Of a stretch of 64,000 nt of DNA, positions 1 through 8,802 are shown in pieces. The position numbers were made by a program, and so were the translations under genes. The DNA lies in the NCBI RefSeq assembly GCF_904846175.1, contig NZ_CAJGZM010000004.1, forward strand, positions 186,001-250,000. Reading direction: 5' to 3'. The notes beneath the pieces were generated by a model. That model had not been told where the DNA came from. It did no database searches and worked only from the letters and a program-made list of their open reading frames with translations. Source of the stretch: Psychrobacter immobilis. GTDB taxonomy: Bacteria > Pseudomonadota > Gammaproteobacteria > Pseudomonadales > Moraxellaceae. Every line of letters begins with the position of its first letter. The stretch's first letter is position 1.

Positions 1-591
1 GCCCAAAACGATGTGTTAAAAGCCCGTCTGGCACCGCATTTCTTTTTTAATACCATCAATACGTTAATGTCACTGATTGAATCTGACCCAGTTCGCGCTG
101 CTGATTTATTGCAGCATGTTTCAGCGTTATTCCGTGCCAGTTTTAATGGGGCGCGTGAGATTAGTTTTGAAGAAGAGATTGCCCTTTGCGAGCATTATTT
201 AGCCATTGAATCTATTCGTTTGGCAGATAAATTGGTCATAAGCTGGCAGTTGCCTGACGAAGATGTGATGTATGACATGGTTATCACCGCTTTGACTTTA
301 CAAAGCGTGATTGAAAAAATGCTGCTTAACGTGGTTGAGATGACCACCGAAACCATTTATATCGATATTAAAGTTACTTGGCTACAGCATCGCGTCGAAA
401 TTACGATTAGCGTGCAGCTGCCTAAAAAGACCTTAATGATTAATCACGACTTGCGTCAACACATGGATTTTTATATTCAGGCCGAACGCCTGCGTGCCTA
501 TTTTGGTCAAAGTGCCGATATCCAAAGTAGTATTACGAGTAAACAAATTCTTACTATTATTCATTACCCGCTACAAGATGTCAGTTTATAA
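1..591 (+). CDS. algZ: AlgZ/FimS-like LytS-family sensor histidine kinase, 3' part
   Basis: The reading frame is already open at base 1, so the gene begins upstream and only about 196 C-terminal residues are visible. The segment carries the LytS/YehU-family phosphoacceptor region (APHFFFNTINTL, His near residue 12 of the fragment) followed by an alpha-helical region and a HATPase-like fold. The ATPase part looks worn: the usual LxxENAxxHG N-box reads LQSVIEKMLLN, and I see no clear GxGxxN box near the C-terminus. Any N-terminal membrane segments lie outside the window. In Pseudomonas, algZ (fimS) sits directly upstream of algR and then hemC, the same order as here, which supports the name. 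The pair there controls twitching motility and exopolysaccharide genes; that role is inferred for this organism. Confidence 0.8.
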   Translation, partial: AQNDVLKARLAPHFFFNTINTLMSLIESDPVRAADLLQHVSALFRASFNGAREISFEEEIALCEHYLAIESIRLADKLVISWQLPDEDVMYDMVITALTLQSVIEKMLLNVVEMTTETIYIDIKVTWLQHRVEITISVQLPKKTLMINHDLRQHMDFYIQAERLRAYFGQSADIQSSITSKQILTIIHYPLQDVSL

Positions 592-848
592 TTCTGTCTT
601 TAAAAGCGCTTCCTTTGGTGGTTAACCGTTAATACTAACTGTTAACGTGGCATATTTATTGCACCGCTTAGTTGTGTTGGTCACAATAAACATTTAAACC
701 CTCAAGATGGATTGGCGGCTTGCACAAGTTAGACACTTAGTTTATAACTTAAGTAGAGAGCCATTTTCGCTAAGTAATACGTTGTAAATACTGATATGTT
801 ATGAATATATTAAGAGATTTCTAAGTATGCACTTATAAAGGAGTTTGC

Positions 849-1586
849 ATGCGGATTGTAGTTTGTGATGATGAGCCATTAGCCCGTGAACGTTTAGTTA
901 GAATTGTCCAAGAATCAGGTCATGAGGTAGTTGCCCAAGCAAAGACAGGCATCGAGGCGATTATTGCCGTAAAATCTCAGCAGCCAGACATCATATTGCT
1001 CGATATTCGTATGCCTGAGATGGATGGGGTAGAGTGTGCCCAAGAGCTTGCGAAGTTGAAACATCCACCAGCTATTATATTTGTAACAGCTTATGACCAT
1101 TATGCGATAGCGGCACTAAAAGCCAATGCCATCGGTTATCTGTTAAAGCCAGCCAATAAAGACGAGCTGCTAGAAGCGTTGCATAAAGCCACCAATCTCA
1201 ATGCAGCGCAATTAAATGGGATTCGTAAACTTGAGAATCCGACCGCCCGTCCAGTTCGCGAACATATAGTAGCCCGTACCCATCGCGGTGTTGAGCTAAT
1301 TGAACTCAAAGACATTTATTATTTTACCGCGGATCAAAAGTACGTCAAAGTTCGTCATAGAGATGGCATTGTCCTTATCGATGATACTTTAAAAGAGCTT
1401 GAGCAAGAGTTTGAGGACAGACTGTTTCGGGTGCATCGCAACGCCATTATTAATATCAAGTATTTAGACTTTTTAGAAACCTTAGATGCAGGACAGTTTC
1501 AACTACATTTTAAAGGGATTGATGAAACCCTAGCGGTGAGCCGTCGCCATCTACCGGCACTACGTGAAAAGATTCAAAGCATGTAG
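849..1586 (+). CDS. algR: AlgR/LytR-type response regulator
   Basis: This 245-residue protein has an N-terminal receiver domain (about 1-120) with acidic pocket DD at 7-8, phosphoacceptor Asp52 in LLDIRMPEMDG, and the conserved Lys in LLKPANK. A LytTR DNA-binding domain (about 140-240) follows, including the typical FRVHRNAIIN stretch. It is the expected partner of the upstream AlgZ-like kinase, separated by 257 bp, so it may have its own promoter. A good ribosome binding site (aaggag) ends about 5 bases before the ATG. AlgR in Pseudomonas regulates alginate, type IV pili and rhamnolipid genes; the regulon here cannot be read from the sequence. The length is normal for the family. Confidence 0.9.
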   Translation: MRIVVCDDEPLARERLVRIVQESGHEVVAQAKTGIEAIIAVKSQQPDIILLDIRMPEMDGVECAQELAKLKHPPAIIFVTAYDHYAIAALKANAIGYLLKPANKDELLEALHKATNLNAAQLNGIRKLENPTARPVREHIVARTHRGVELIELKDIYYFTADQKYVKVRHRDGIVLIDDTLKELEQEFEDRLFRVHRNAIINIKYLDFLETLDAGQFQLHFKGIDETLAVSRRHLPALREKIQSM

Positions 1587-1593
1587 ATTTCTA

Positions 1594-1621
1594 TTTAAAG
1601 TTAAAGCCATTTAACTTTAAA
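1594..1621 (+). terminator. AT-rich stem-loop after algR
   Basis: A perfect 12-bp stem (1594-1605 with 1610-1621) closes a 4-base loop just after the algR stop codon. There is no clean downstream T-run, so it may be a weak terminator or an mRNA 3'-end stabiliser rather than a classical intrinsic terminator. Confidence 0.4.
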
Positions 1622-1860
1622 CGTATTGAACTTCAAGGCCATTTAGCTTCGAAACTACTTGGCTATAAAGTATTAAGTAGCAAACGCTGCAATCTGTTGA
1701 AATAATCATGCCATATCATCAAACCCTTATTTATGCTTAAATAGGGGTATTTTTTTGCATTCTTCTTTTTGATAAATCGTTTGTAGCACCCGTCTTGGGC
1801 GCCAGATTTGTATTGTTATTAAGCACCGACATTCTAGTATCGAACTTATTGAGGCCTTTT

Positions 1861-2898
1861 ATGAGCACCATGCAGCCACCTGCTTTGACTACCTTAAATA
1901 TCGCCACCCGCCAAAGCCCATTAGCATTATGGCAAGCGGAGCATATTCGTGACCGCCTGTTGGCGCTGTATCCTGAGCTGACCATTAACCTGCTAAAGAT
2001 TGTCACTAAAGGGGATAAGATTTTGGATACGCCGCTGGCTAAAATTGGCGGCAAGGGTTTATTCGTTAAGGAGCTTGAACAAGCGTTGTATGACAGGCAG
2101 GCAGATATTGCGGTGCATTCTTTAAAAGACGTGCCGATGGAATTACCAGAAGGCTTGACGCTGGGTGTTTACTGTAAACGTGCCTCGCCAACCGATGCGT
2201 TTGTTTCTAACACTTATCATAGTATCGATGAATTGCCAAAAGGCGCGGTGGTCGGTACCGCAAGCTTACGTCGCCAATGCCAAATTAAAGCTTATCGTCC
2301 CGATTTACAAATCAAGACTCTACGCGGCAACGTTGGTACGCGCTTAGGAAAGCTTGATGCGGGCGAGTACGATGCCATTATTTTGGCCACCAGTGGTTTG
2401 CAGCGTATTGAGCTTGATGAACGCATTCGTAGTGAGTTAGATATTGATATTTGCTTGCCAGCGGTTGGACAAGGCGCCCTTGCGATTGAATGCCGTGAAG
2501 GTGATGATCAAGTTTTAAAATTATTAGCACCGTTAAATGATGACAAAGCTCGTATCCGCCTTATCGCTGAGCGCGCATTGAACCGTCATTTACAAGGTGG
2601 CTGCCAAGTACCGATTGCGGCTTATGCGGTGTTACAAATGGCTGATACAGACAAAGATAGCAGTAGCAAAAATAATGGCCAAAATGGCAATGATGATGCA
2701 GGTGATACCTTGTGGCTACGCGGTCGCGTCGGTCAAGAAGATGGTAGTGAGATACTCAAAGCTGATAAAAGCTTGACCTTAACGGGTAGCCAAGCTGAGC
2801 AAGAAGCGCAAGCCAACCAGCTAGGTATTGAAGTTGCTGAGATGCTACTAGCCATTGGTGCTGGTGATATTTTATCGGCCATTTATAATCCTAGATAG
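1861..2898 (+). CDS. hemC: Porphobilinogen deaminase (hydroxymethylbilane synthase)
   Basis: HemC joins four porphobilinogen units into hydroxymethylbilane, an early step of tetrapyrrole (heme) synthesis in the cytosol. The sequence shows the family N-terminus ([13 protein letters not shown]), the Lys-rich substrate loop [15 protein letters not shown], and the dipyrromethane-cofactor cysteine in [12 protein letters not shown] (about residue 248). The frame is open further upstream from a TTG at 1795, but those residues do not resemble HemC, so I place the start at ATG 1861; ATG 1870 is also possible. The C-terminal domain holds an Asn/Asp/Ser-rich insert (about residues 261-282) not usual in the enzyme, probably a surface loop. 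hemD and a hemX-like gene follow on the same strand. Confidence 0.95.
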   Translation: MSTMQPPALTTLNIATRQSPLALWQAEHIRDRLLALYPELTINLLKIVTKGDKILDTPLAKIGGKGLFVKELEQALYDRQADIAVHSLKDVPMELPEGLTLGVYCKRASPTDAFVSNTYHSIDELPKGAVVGTASLRRQCQIKAYRPDLQIKTLRGNVGTRLGKLDAGEYDAIILATSGLQRIELDERIRSELDIDICLPAVGQGALAIECREGDDQVLKLLAPLNDDKARIRLIAERALNRHLQGGCQVPIAAYAVLQMADTDKDSSSKNNGQNGNDDAGDTLWLRGRVGQEDGSEILKADKSLTLTGSQAEQEAQANQLGIEVAEMLLAIGAGDILSAIYNPR

Positions 2899-3006
2899 TA
2901 TCTATATTTAATAATGTTTAACTATTATTGTCATCTTAATCATAGCGTCGTTACTTATATGACTCTATGATTAAGCTTCCTTTCTTCCTAAGCCTTTTGT
3001 CACGGT

Positions 3007-3987
3007 ATGTTTATGTCTTGGTCATCACCGAATTCTACTGATTCCAATCAATCTATTGATAAGCCAGTATTGCTGCCGCAAGTGGTCATCAATACGCGCC
3101 CAATCGAGCGTGCGGCACCGCTGACACAGCATTTACAAGCTGCGGGAATGGCAGTAATTGATATACCAATGTTGACATTGGATTCGCGCGCAACTACCGC
3201 GCAGGATATGGGATTGATGCGCCAATGGTTTGCAGGTGATTATCAAGCACTCGTTATTGTGAGTCCGACTGCTGCCGCCTCAGGGTTGGCTGTTTGGCAG
3301 GCGCTTGAGGATGAGCGCCAAGCTCAAAAATCTAGCGAAAATGCTAGCGCGTATAAAGAGTCAGAGCTTAAAGCTCCAAGCCATTTGATAGCGGTAGGAG
3401 AGGCGACTGCGGCAGTGTTAAATGATGCAAAGTTGGGTACATCAAGTTATCAAGTATTGCAGCCGTTAATTGCCAATAACGAAGGTATGTTAGCCATGCC
3501 TGAAATTGAAAGTCTGCAAGCAGGCGATAAGCTCTTGGTATGGCGCGGGCTTGGTGGGCGGCGGCTATTGGTTGATATGCTACAGGCACGCGGCGTGCAT
3601 ATCGATAGCATCGCTTGGTATGAGCGCAAAATGCCAACCGACGCTATGGCGCAGTATGAAGAGTGGCAAACGCAGTTCCTTTCGCAGCCGTCTTTGCAGC
3701 AAACAACCTCAGTAGCACAGCCAAAGCCCATCGTGATTGTCAGTAGTGGCACGGCATTTGAGAACTGGGAAACCGTTGTTAAGGCAGTGGCAACCAAGGA
3801 TTTAGAGTCAAATAAAGGCAAAATGGCGAGTTCACCATTAAAACTCACCGATTTTGCGTATGTGGTATTAGGCGAGCGCTTAGCCAATATGGTCGCGCGT
3901 CAGCAGTTGAGTTATTGGCGTGTGGGAGATTTAGCGCCAGCAACGATTCTTGCAGCAATTAATTCACCCATAGTGGATTCAATGTAA
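3007..3987 (+). CDS. hemD: Uroporphyrinogen-III synthase
   Basis: HemD cyclises hydroxymethylbilane to uroporphyrinogen III with inversion of ring D. The 326-residue protein opens with the family-type strand VVINTRPIERAAPL and has the alternating domain structure of the family, with VIVSPTAAASGL in the first half and VIVSSGTAFENW in the second. HemD is poorly conserved in general, so the position right after hemC is important supporting evidence. It is longer than the usual 250 or so residues because of Gln/Ser-rich loops, for example around residues 105-115 and 225-240. ATG 3007 and ATG 3013 are both possible starts. The 108-bp gap from hemC is compatible with co-transcription. Confidence 0.85.
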   Translation: MFMSWSSPNSTDSNQSIDKPVLLPQVVINTRPIERAAPLTQHLQAAGMAVIDIPMLTLDSRATTAQDMGLMRQWFAGDYQALVIVSPTAAASGLAVWQALEDERQAQKSSENASAYKESELKAPSHLIAVGEATAAVLNDAKLGTSSYQVLQPLIANNEGMLAMPEIESLQAGDKLLVWRGLGGRRLLVDMLQARGVHIDSIAWYERKMPTDAMAQYEEWQTQFLSQPSLQQTTSVAQPKPIVIVSSGTAFENWETVVKAVATKDLESNKGKMASSPLKLTDFAYVVLGERLANMVARQQLSYWRVGDLAPATILAAINSPIVDSM

Positions 3988-4064
3988 GCAAAAAAACACA
4001 TTTTTCTTACTCTATTTATTTTATATTTACTCAAAAAATTATCAATCACCAACGGTGCTGCCTT

Positions 4065-5018
4065 ATGTCCATGAATTCCGAATCGTTATCTAAGGAGCCT
4101 TCTGCTATTCAGCAGCGCCGGCAAGCAAATATGTTTTTGGTACGCTTGCAATGGGTGGTGATTTTATTGCTTATCGCGGCTTTACTGTGGTTTTTTATCA
4201 ATCAACAGCGTTTTGAGCGCAATGTGAATGAACGTTTGCAAAGCAATGAGCAAGTCGTCAGTCGTCTCAATGAGATGGACGATCGCATCTTTGCCATGAG
4301 TCAGCAAACCTTGCCAGCACCTCGCGCTGCCGCCAGTAGCCAAGCTCAAAACCAGCTGGATTTATTGCGTATTCAAATACAAGCGGCGGATAGATTATTG
4401 GCAGACAATAACGAGAGTGCAGCGATTGAGTTATTGCGCGGCCTACATTGGCAGCTGTCCCAAAGCAGTAATGAAATTGCCCCCGCACTGACCGTGGTGA
4501 TTAAACAAAGCTTGGCAAAGGATATCGAGCGCCTGCAAGCAAGAAGCTCGCAGCCGAGTCCGTGGCAGCTACAAAGTCTAGCCATTCAAAATATCCAAGA
4601 GTTTTTATACAGTTATGAACGTAAGCGTCCTACTAATGCAACTGACTCGATTAAAATCCCTGATAATAATGTGAGCTTAACGCGCAGACAGCTTGTGATT
4701 CATGAAGTGATTATGACGTTGAATTTAGCCAGTCAAGCCAGCAATATGCGTGAAAAAGAGCAGTTGGTCGGCTATTTGCGCCAAGCACGTAAGCAGCTAC
4801 AAACCTTAGAGCCACAGTCATCATTATCAGAACCATCTACCAATAATAAAAACTCTCAGGCAACGAACAGCACAACCGCTAATAAAAATAAGGCGCAAAC
4901 CAAATCCTCTCCGAATGACATTACCGAGGTTATCGACTGGTTGGATCGATTGATTGCCAATGCGCCAAAACCAACACCATTATTAACCACGCAAATTTTG
5001 GATAAGCCTAAGCGTTAA
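4065..5018 (+). CDS. hemX: HemX-like inner-membrane protein
   Basis: This 317-residue protein has a short cytoplasmic N-terminus, one transmembrane helix (about residues 23-46, LQWVVILLLIAALLWFF) and a long periplasmic region predicted to be helical or coiled-coil. That layout matches the HemX family that follows hemD in enterobacteria and pseudomonads. Despite old names, HemX is not known to have methyltransferase activity; its role in tetrapyrrole metabolism is unclear. The C-terminal 70 residues are rich in Ser, Asn, Thr and Lys and look disordered. It lies 77 bp after hemD and probably belongs to the hemCD transcript. I base the name on topology and position more than on any catalytic motif. 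Confidence 0.7.
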   Translation: MSMNSESLSKEPSAIQQRRQANMFLVRLQWVVILLLIAALLWFFINQQRFERNVNERLQSNEQVVSRLNEMDDRIFAMSQQTLPAPRAAASSQAQNQLDLLRIQIQAADRLLADNNESAAIELLRGLHWQLSQSSNEIAPALTVVIKQSLAKDIERLQARSSQPSPWQLQSLAIQNIQEFLYSYERKRPTNATDSIKIPDNNVSLTRRQLVIHEVIMTLNLASQASNMREKEQLVGYLRQARKQLQTLEPQSSLSEPSTNNKNSQATNSTTANKNKAQTKSSPNDITEVIDWLDRLIANAPKPTPLLTTQILDKPKR

Positions 5019-5065
5019 TGGTAGTTTTTAAAATTCTATAAGATAAAAATAAGAGAAATGCAGTG

Positions 5066-5557
5066 ATGAATAGCTTTGAGAACAATACAGTGTTAAGTAA
5101 TGAAAGTTCAGGTAACGTTCGCCCTGACGAGTTGGCGCACTATCCAATTATTCATCATCAGCCAATTCATTGGGGTGAGATGGATGCTTTTAATCATCTA
5201 AATAATGTGTTTTTTTATCGTTATGCAGAGTCAGCACGAATAGCTTATTTGCAGGCACTTGGCATGTTTGATGGCAGTATGGTGACGGTCTTAGCGCAAT
5301 CTAGCTGCCAATATTTACGCCCTGTGACGTATCCCGATACGTTATTATTAGGCGTGCGTTGTCAGCGCTTGGGTAATACCAGCATCGTAATTGAATACAG
5401 CTATTATAGCTGCGCTCAAGAAGCGATTGTCGCGACCGCTGACGCCGTTATCGTCCGTTTGCAAAGTAATGGCAAGGATAAATTACCGTGGACCAATGAG
5501 GAACGTGAACGCTTAGTAGCATTGGAAGCAAGCGTTGGTCATAAGCCTGAGCTTTAA
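5066..5557 (+). CDS. Acyl-CoA thioesterase, 4HBT hotdog family
   Basis: This 163-residue protein is a single hotdog domain of the YbgC/4-hydroxybenzoyl-CoA thioesterase type. The active-site region reads HWGEMDAFNHLNNVFFYRY, with the family Asp in the loop before the long central helix. Such enzymes hydrolyse acyl-CoA thioesters in the cytosol; the substrate cannot be told from sequence. A GTG at 5063 precedes the ATG at 5066, which I prefer. The gene lies 47 bp after the hemX-like gene and could be the last gene of that transcript. It is followed by the palindromic repeat element at 5631-5770 and a shared terminator with ribB. Confidence 0.85.
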   Translation: MNSFENNTVLSNESSGNVRPDELAHYPIIHHQPIHWGEMDAFNHLNNVFFYRYAESARIAYLQALGMFDGSMVTVLAQSSCQYLRPVTYPDTLLLGVRCQRLGNTSIVIEYSYYSCAQEAIVATADAVIVRLQSNGKDKLPWTNEERERLVALEASVGHKPEL

Positions 5558-5630
5558 AAACTTTAAAAAGTCGGCTTATTTACTAAGTTATAGATACCAC
5601 CAAAACGATGCCGCTAAAACAGCGCTTATC

Positions 5631-5770
5631 AATATAGTCAAAACATCCTAAAAACGCTACGGTATTGCTGATATCAATTTTTTGTAGCCTCTGTCTGCGC
5701 AGGCACAGCAAGCAAGAAAAATTGATATCAACAGTGCGTGATGTATCGATATTACTTTTCACTGACTATA
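5631..5770. repeat. Palindromic intergenic repeat element, copy A
   Basis: About 140 bp bounded by the inverted ends TATAGTCA and TGACTATA. An inner stem pairs gatatcaattttt with aaaaattgatatc around a core containing gtagcctctgt and agcaagcaag. A second copy with the same ends, core and spacing lies at 45446-45587. Both copies sit between the stop codon of a forward gene and a terminator shared with a reverse gene. The element has no coding capacity and resembles a small MITE or REP-type element; I do not recognise a named family. Confidence 0.65.
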
Positions 5771-5783
5771 AATGGTCAAAAAT

Positions 5784-5820
5784 AAAAAGGCACGCTAAAT
5801 AATATTAGCGTGCCTTTTTT
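5784..5820. terminator. Bidirectional terminator between thioesterase gene and ribB
   Basis: An 11-bp GC-containing stem (aggcacgctaa / ttagcgtgcct) is flanked by an A-run on the left and a T-run on the right, so it can serve both converging genes. Confidence 0.85.
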
Positions 5821-5849
5821 ATTTTTCAGTTCTTTCTAACTGCTAGCCT

Positions 5850-6962
5850 TTATTTCTGCTTAGGAGCATGAACAAAGTCAACGACGTTTAAATCAAACCC
5901 TGATAAGGCATAAAACTTCATCGGTGATGACAGTAGGCGCATATCACGAACGCCTAAATGGCGTAAAATCTGTGCGCCAACTCCAATACTGCGATAAGGC
6001 TGCTGGGCAATGGTTGAGATTGATTGATTTTCAGCGGCTTTATCAAGCGCGTCTCCCAAGTCAATCGGCTGATGATTGCCAATCCAAACCAACACGCCGC
6101 GTTCTGATTGTTGTATTTCTTCTAGTGCTGAACGTACGCTCCAGCCACTACGGCCTGTGGTGTCGTTTTTCGCCGCAAACAAGTCACGTAATGGATGGAA
6201 ACCATGCACACGAACGGTACTGACGCCTTCGCTCACATCGCCTTTTACCAAGGCTAAATGAGTTTCGTCAGCGCCAAACTCGCGGAAACGATGCAAGGTA
6301 AAAGTACCGTATTCTGTTTCAAACGGATGTGACTCAATCTCTTCGACCGTTTGCTCATTGGCAATGCGATAGTTAATCAAATCCGCAATCGTACCAATCT
6401 TCAGACCATGCTCTTTGGCAAATATTTCTAGATCATCACGACGTGCCATCGTGCCGTCATCATTGATGATTTCAACGATAACTGCTGCTGGCTCCAAACC
6501 TGCTAGGCGAGCCAAATCACAACCGGCTTCGGTATGACCGGCACGATGAAGCACGCCGCCATTTTGAGCCATGATTGGGAAAATATGCCCAGGCTGCACG
6601 ATATCTTCTGGTTTCGCTGAAGAGGAAACCGCAGCTTGGATAGTACGCGCACGATCGGCAGCAGAAATACCAGTCGTCACACCTTCAGCGGCTTCAATAG
6701 AAACGGTAAAGTTGGTGCTGAATTTTGCTTCATTGCGGTCTGACATCAGTGGCAATGCTAGCTGCTGGCAACGTGCTTCTGACAAGGTCAAGCAAACCAA
6801 ACCACGCGCATGGGTAATCATAAAGTTAATATCATCAGGGCGTACATGGGTCGCTGCCATAATGATATCGCCTTCGTTTTCGCGATCTTCGTCATCCATT
6901 AAGATGACCATTTTTCCAGCACGAATATCTTCGATAATCTCAGGAATTGTATTTAAACTCAT
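5850..6962 (-). CDS. ribB: 3,4-dihydroxy-2-butanone-4-phosphate synthase with degenerate GTP-cyclohydrolase-II-like domain
   Basis: RibB converts ribulose 5-phosphate to 3,4-dihydroxy-2-butanone 4-phosphate for riboflavin synthesis. The N-terminal domain (about 1-200) has the acidic catalytic loop MDDEDRENEGD and the GHTEAGCDLARLAG motif. The C-terminal domain (about 205-370) has the RibA fold pattern but contains no cysteine at all, so the three zinc-binding cysteines of GTP cyclohydrolase II are gone; HGFHPLRDLF replaces the Cys-containing stretch. The protein should therefore act only as RibB, with a separate RibA elsewhere. I choose ATG 6962 (MSLNTIPEI); the frame extends four codons upstream. 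No FMN riboswitch is evident upstream. Confidence 0.93.
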   Translation of the reverse strand: MSLNTIPEIIEDIRAGKMVILMDDEDRENEGDIIMAATHVRPDDINFMITHARGLVCLTLSEARCQQLALPLMSDRNEAKFSTNFTVSIEAAEGVTTGISAADRARTIQAAVSSSAKPEDIVQPGHIFPIMAQNGGVLHRAGHTEAGCDLARLAGLEPAAVIVEIINDDGTMARRDDLEIFAKEHGLKIGTIADLINYRIANEQTVEEIESHPFETEYGTFTLHRFREFGADETHLALVKGDVSEGVSTVRVHGFHPLRDLFAAKNDTTGRSGWSVRSALEEIQQSERGVLVWIGNHQPIDLGDALDKAAENQSISTIAQQPYRSIGVGAQILRHLGVRDMRLLSSPMKFYALSGFDLNVVDFVHAPKQK

Positions 6963-7246
6963 AGGAAGTCTCAATATTTTATTATGTGTAGATAGGTTTA
7001 ATTGGGGATATAAATGTTTATCTGCCCATTGTAGCAGTAGATTGCTTCAATCACTGCTGTGCTAAAGCAAAACCTGCCTTAGTTAGAGCCATATGCGATA
7101 AAAATGATCTACTCAATTGGCTTGTATATATTGTTATGAGGTCATTTTAACGCTTTTCACCCCAGCGTGCTGCCTCATCTTGACAATCTGTCAATTAATA
7201 GGTTAAAAATAGTGATAAGTATTATCAATGATGCAAACCTATAACC

Positions 7247-8536
7247 TTAATTGTTACTGGCTGCTTGGCTCTTTAGCCAGTCCATAAATTGCTTACTGTG
7301 TTGCTCGCGCTGATTGTCAGCAAATTCATAAAAACTTGTCCCGATTAAATTATCGGGCAAATAGCTTTGTGGGTAATAGTGGTTGGGATAATCGTGCGGA
7401 TATGCGTAGCCTTGACCATAGCCTTGATTGCGCATCAATTTGGTCACGCCATTACGCAAATGCAGCGGCACAGGTGAGGCGTCTTTTTCTGCCAACGCCA
7501 TCGCCGCATTAATGGCTTTATAAGTGCTATTACTTTTGGCGCTGGTCGCCAGATACACCACTACTTGCCCTAAGATAATACGTGCTTCTGGCATACCGAT
7601 AGATTGCACACTACGCAGAGCGGCATCAGCAAGGAGTAGGGCATTAGGGTTAGCGTTACCGATATCTTCGCTGGCCAAAATTACTAAGCGCCGCGCGATA
7701 AAATCAGCAGGCTCACCTCCAACTAACATCCGCGCCATCCAATATAGCGCCGCATCAGGGTCGGAGCCGCGTACGGATTTTATCATTGCAGAGATAATAT
7801 CGTAATGCTGCTCGCCATCTTTATCATAGCGTACGAGCGCGGTCTGAGCGACACGGGCGACCAACTCATCATCGATAATTAATGGTGAATGCTTCGTATC
7901 CGCCGTTTGAATGGCAAGCTCTAATACATTGAGCGCTTTTCTGGCATCACCATGCGCCAATTGGCTAATTGTCTGTTGCGCCTGCAAATCAACCGTCAAA
8001 TTTTTCAGAATGCTATCTTCTAAAAGTGCGCGCTGCAATACTGCACTGATTTGTTCAGGCGTCAACGGCTCTAGACGATAAACTTGGCAGCGGGATAACA
8101 GCGCGTTATTCACACTAAATGACGGATTTTCAGTTGTCGCACCAATTAAAGTAATATCACCTGACTCTACTGCCCCAAGTAGCGCGTCTTGCTGGGCTTT
8201 ATTAAAACGATGAATCTCATCAATAAAGACCACAGGTGACTCAAAGCTTAACGAATCTTTGCTATCTAACACCTCACGTAATTGCTTCACCCCTGTATTT
8301 AATGCTGATAGCGCATGAAAGGGTCGGCCAACAGCATCAGCCAATAGCATCGCTATAGTGGTTTTACCGATGCCAGCTTCGCCATGCAAAATAATCGACG
8401 GCAAATGTCCTTGCTCGACCAAGCGCCGTAACGGTGCACCCGCTGCTAATAAATGTTCTTGACCAATAATAGCGTCAAGGGTCGCAGGGCGCATGCGCTG
8501 GGCAAGGGGGGTATCGGCATGAAAATTCGGTGGCAT
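7247..8536 (-). CDS. rarA: Replication-associated recombination protein A (AAA+ ATPase)
   Basis: RarA (MgsA) is a clamp-loader-like AAA+ ATPase that acts at stalled replication forks with SSB. The 429-residue protein shows the family N-terminus ([20 protein letters not shown]), Walker [10 protein letters not shown], Walker B/DEIH box [16 protein letters not shown], sensor 1 GATTENPSF, and the C-terminal tetramerisation region ending in a [20 protein letters not shown] stretch. Length is normal. The ATG at 8536 is preferred over an in-frame TTG at 8554. It is transcribed in the same direction as ribB but 284 bp away from it, so the two are probably independent units. Confidence 0.95.
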   Translation of the reverse strand: MPPNFHADTPLAQRMRPATLDAIIGQEHLLAAGAPLRRLVEQGHLPSIILHGEAGIGKTTIAMLLADAVGRPFHALSALNTGVKQLREVLDSKDSLSFESPVVFIDEIHRFNKAQQDALLGAVESGDITLIGATTENPSFSVNNALLSRCQVYRLEPLTPEQISAVLQRALLEDSILKNLTVDLQAQQTISQLAHGDARKALNVLELAIQTADTKHSPLIIDDELVARVAQTALVRYDKDGEQHYDIISAMIKSVRGSDPDAALYWMARMLVGGEPADFIARRLVILASEDIGNANPNALLLADAALRSVQSIGMPEARIILGQVVVYLATSAKSNSTYKAINAAMALAEKDASPVPLHLRNGVTKLMRNQGYGQGYAYPHDYPNHYYPQSYLPDNLIGTSFYEFADNQREQHSKQFMDWLKSQAASNN

Positions 8537-8802
8537 AAAGGTCTCTATTATCAATTAAATAGCTTCTAATTTTTATGGGGTAAAGTCTTTATTTTAAGCT
8601 TGATGTTAAAAAAGAATATATATTCTAGCTAGGCTAACGCAGATTTACGTTAATGAAAGTCAGCTAAGTGTACAGCTTATGTCTTAAAGGCTTTGTTTTT
8701 TAAGTTTTTATCCCTATTAAAGGCTTAATAGTTCTATAAAAAATCGTACTTATAAAATAGCATCTATAAATGCTCAATTTTTGAATATAAGGTAAAAACT
8801 TC

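Noticed and set aside
1795..1860. Upstream extension of HemC from TTG 1795
   Set aside because: The extra residues do not resemble HemC and no ribosome binding site fits; ATG 1861 gives the normal N-terminus.
3450..3887. 145-codon reverse frame inside hemD
   Set aside because: Antisense to hemD; Ser/Cys-rich and without a family signature.
5666..5735. FNR/Anr site suggested by ttgatatcaa in the repeat element
   Set aside because: The FNR consensus needs TTGAT-N4-ATCAA; here the half-sites overlap, and the sequence is simply one arm of the repeat palindrome, lying after a gene rather than before one.
6571..7065. 164-codon forward frame over the ribB start
   Set aside because: Antisense to well-conserved RibB residues; the composition is Ser/Ile-rich, as is common for mirror frames of real genes here.
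6963..7246. FMN riboswitch upstream of ribB
   Set aside because: ribB leaders often carry one, but I could not find the conserved six-stem FMN aptamer boxes in this short AT-rich leader.
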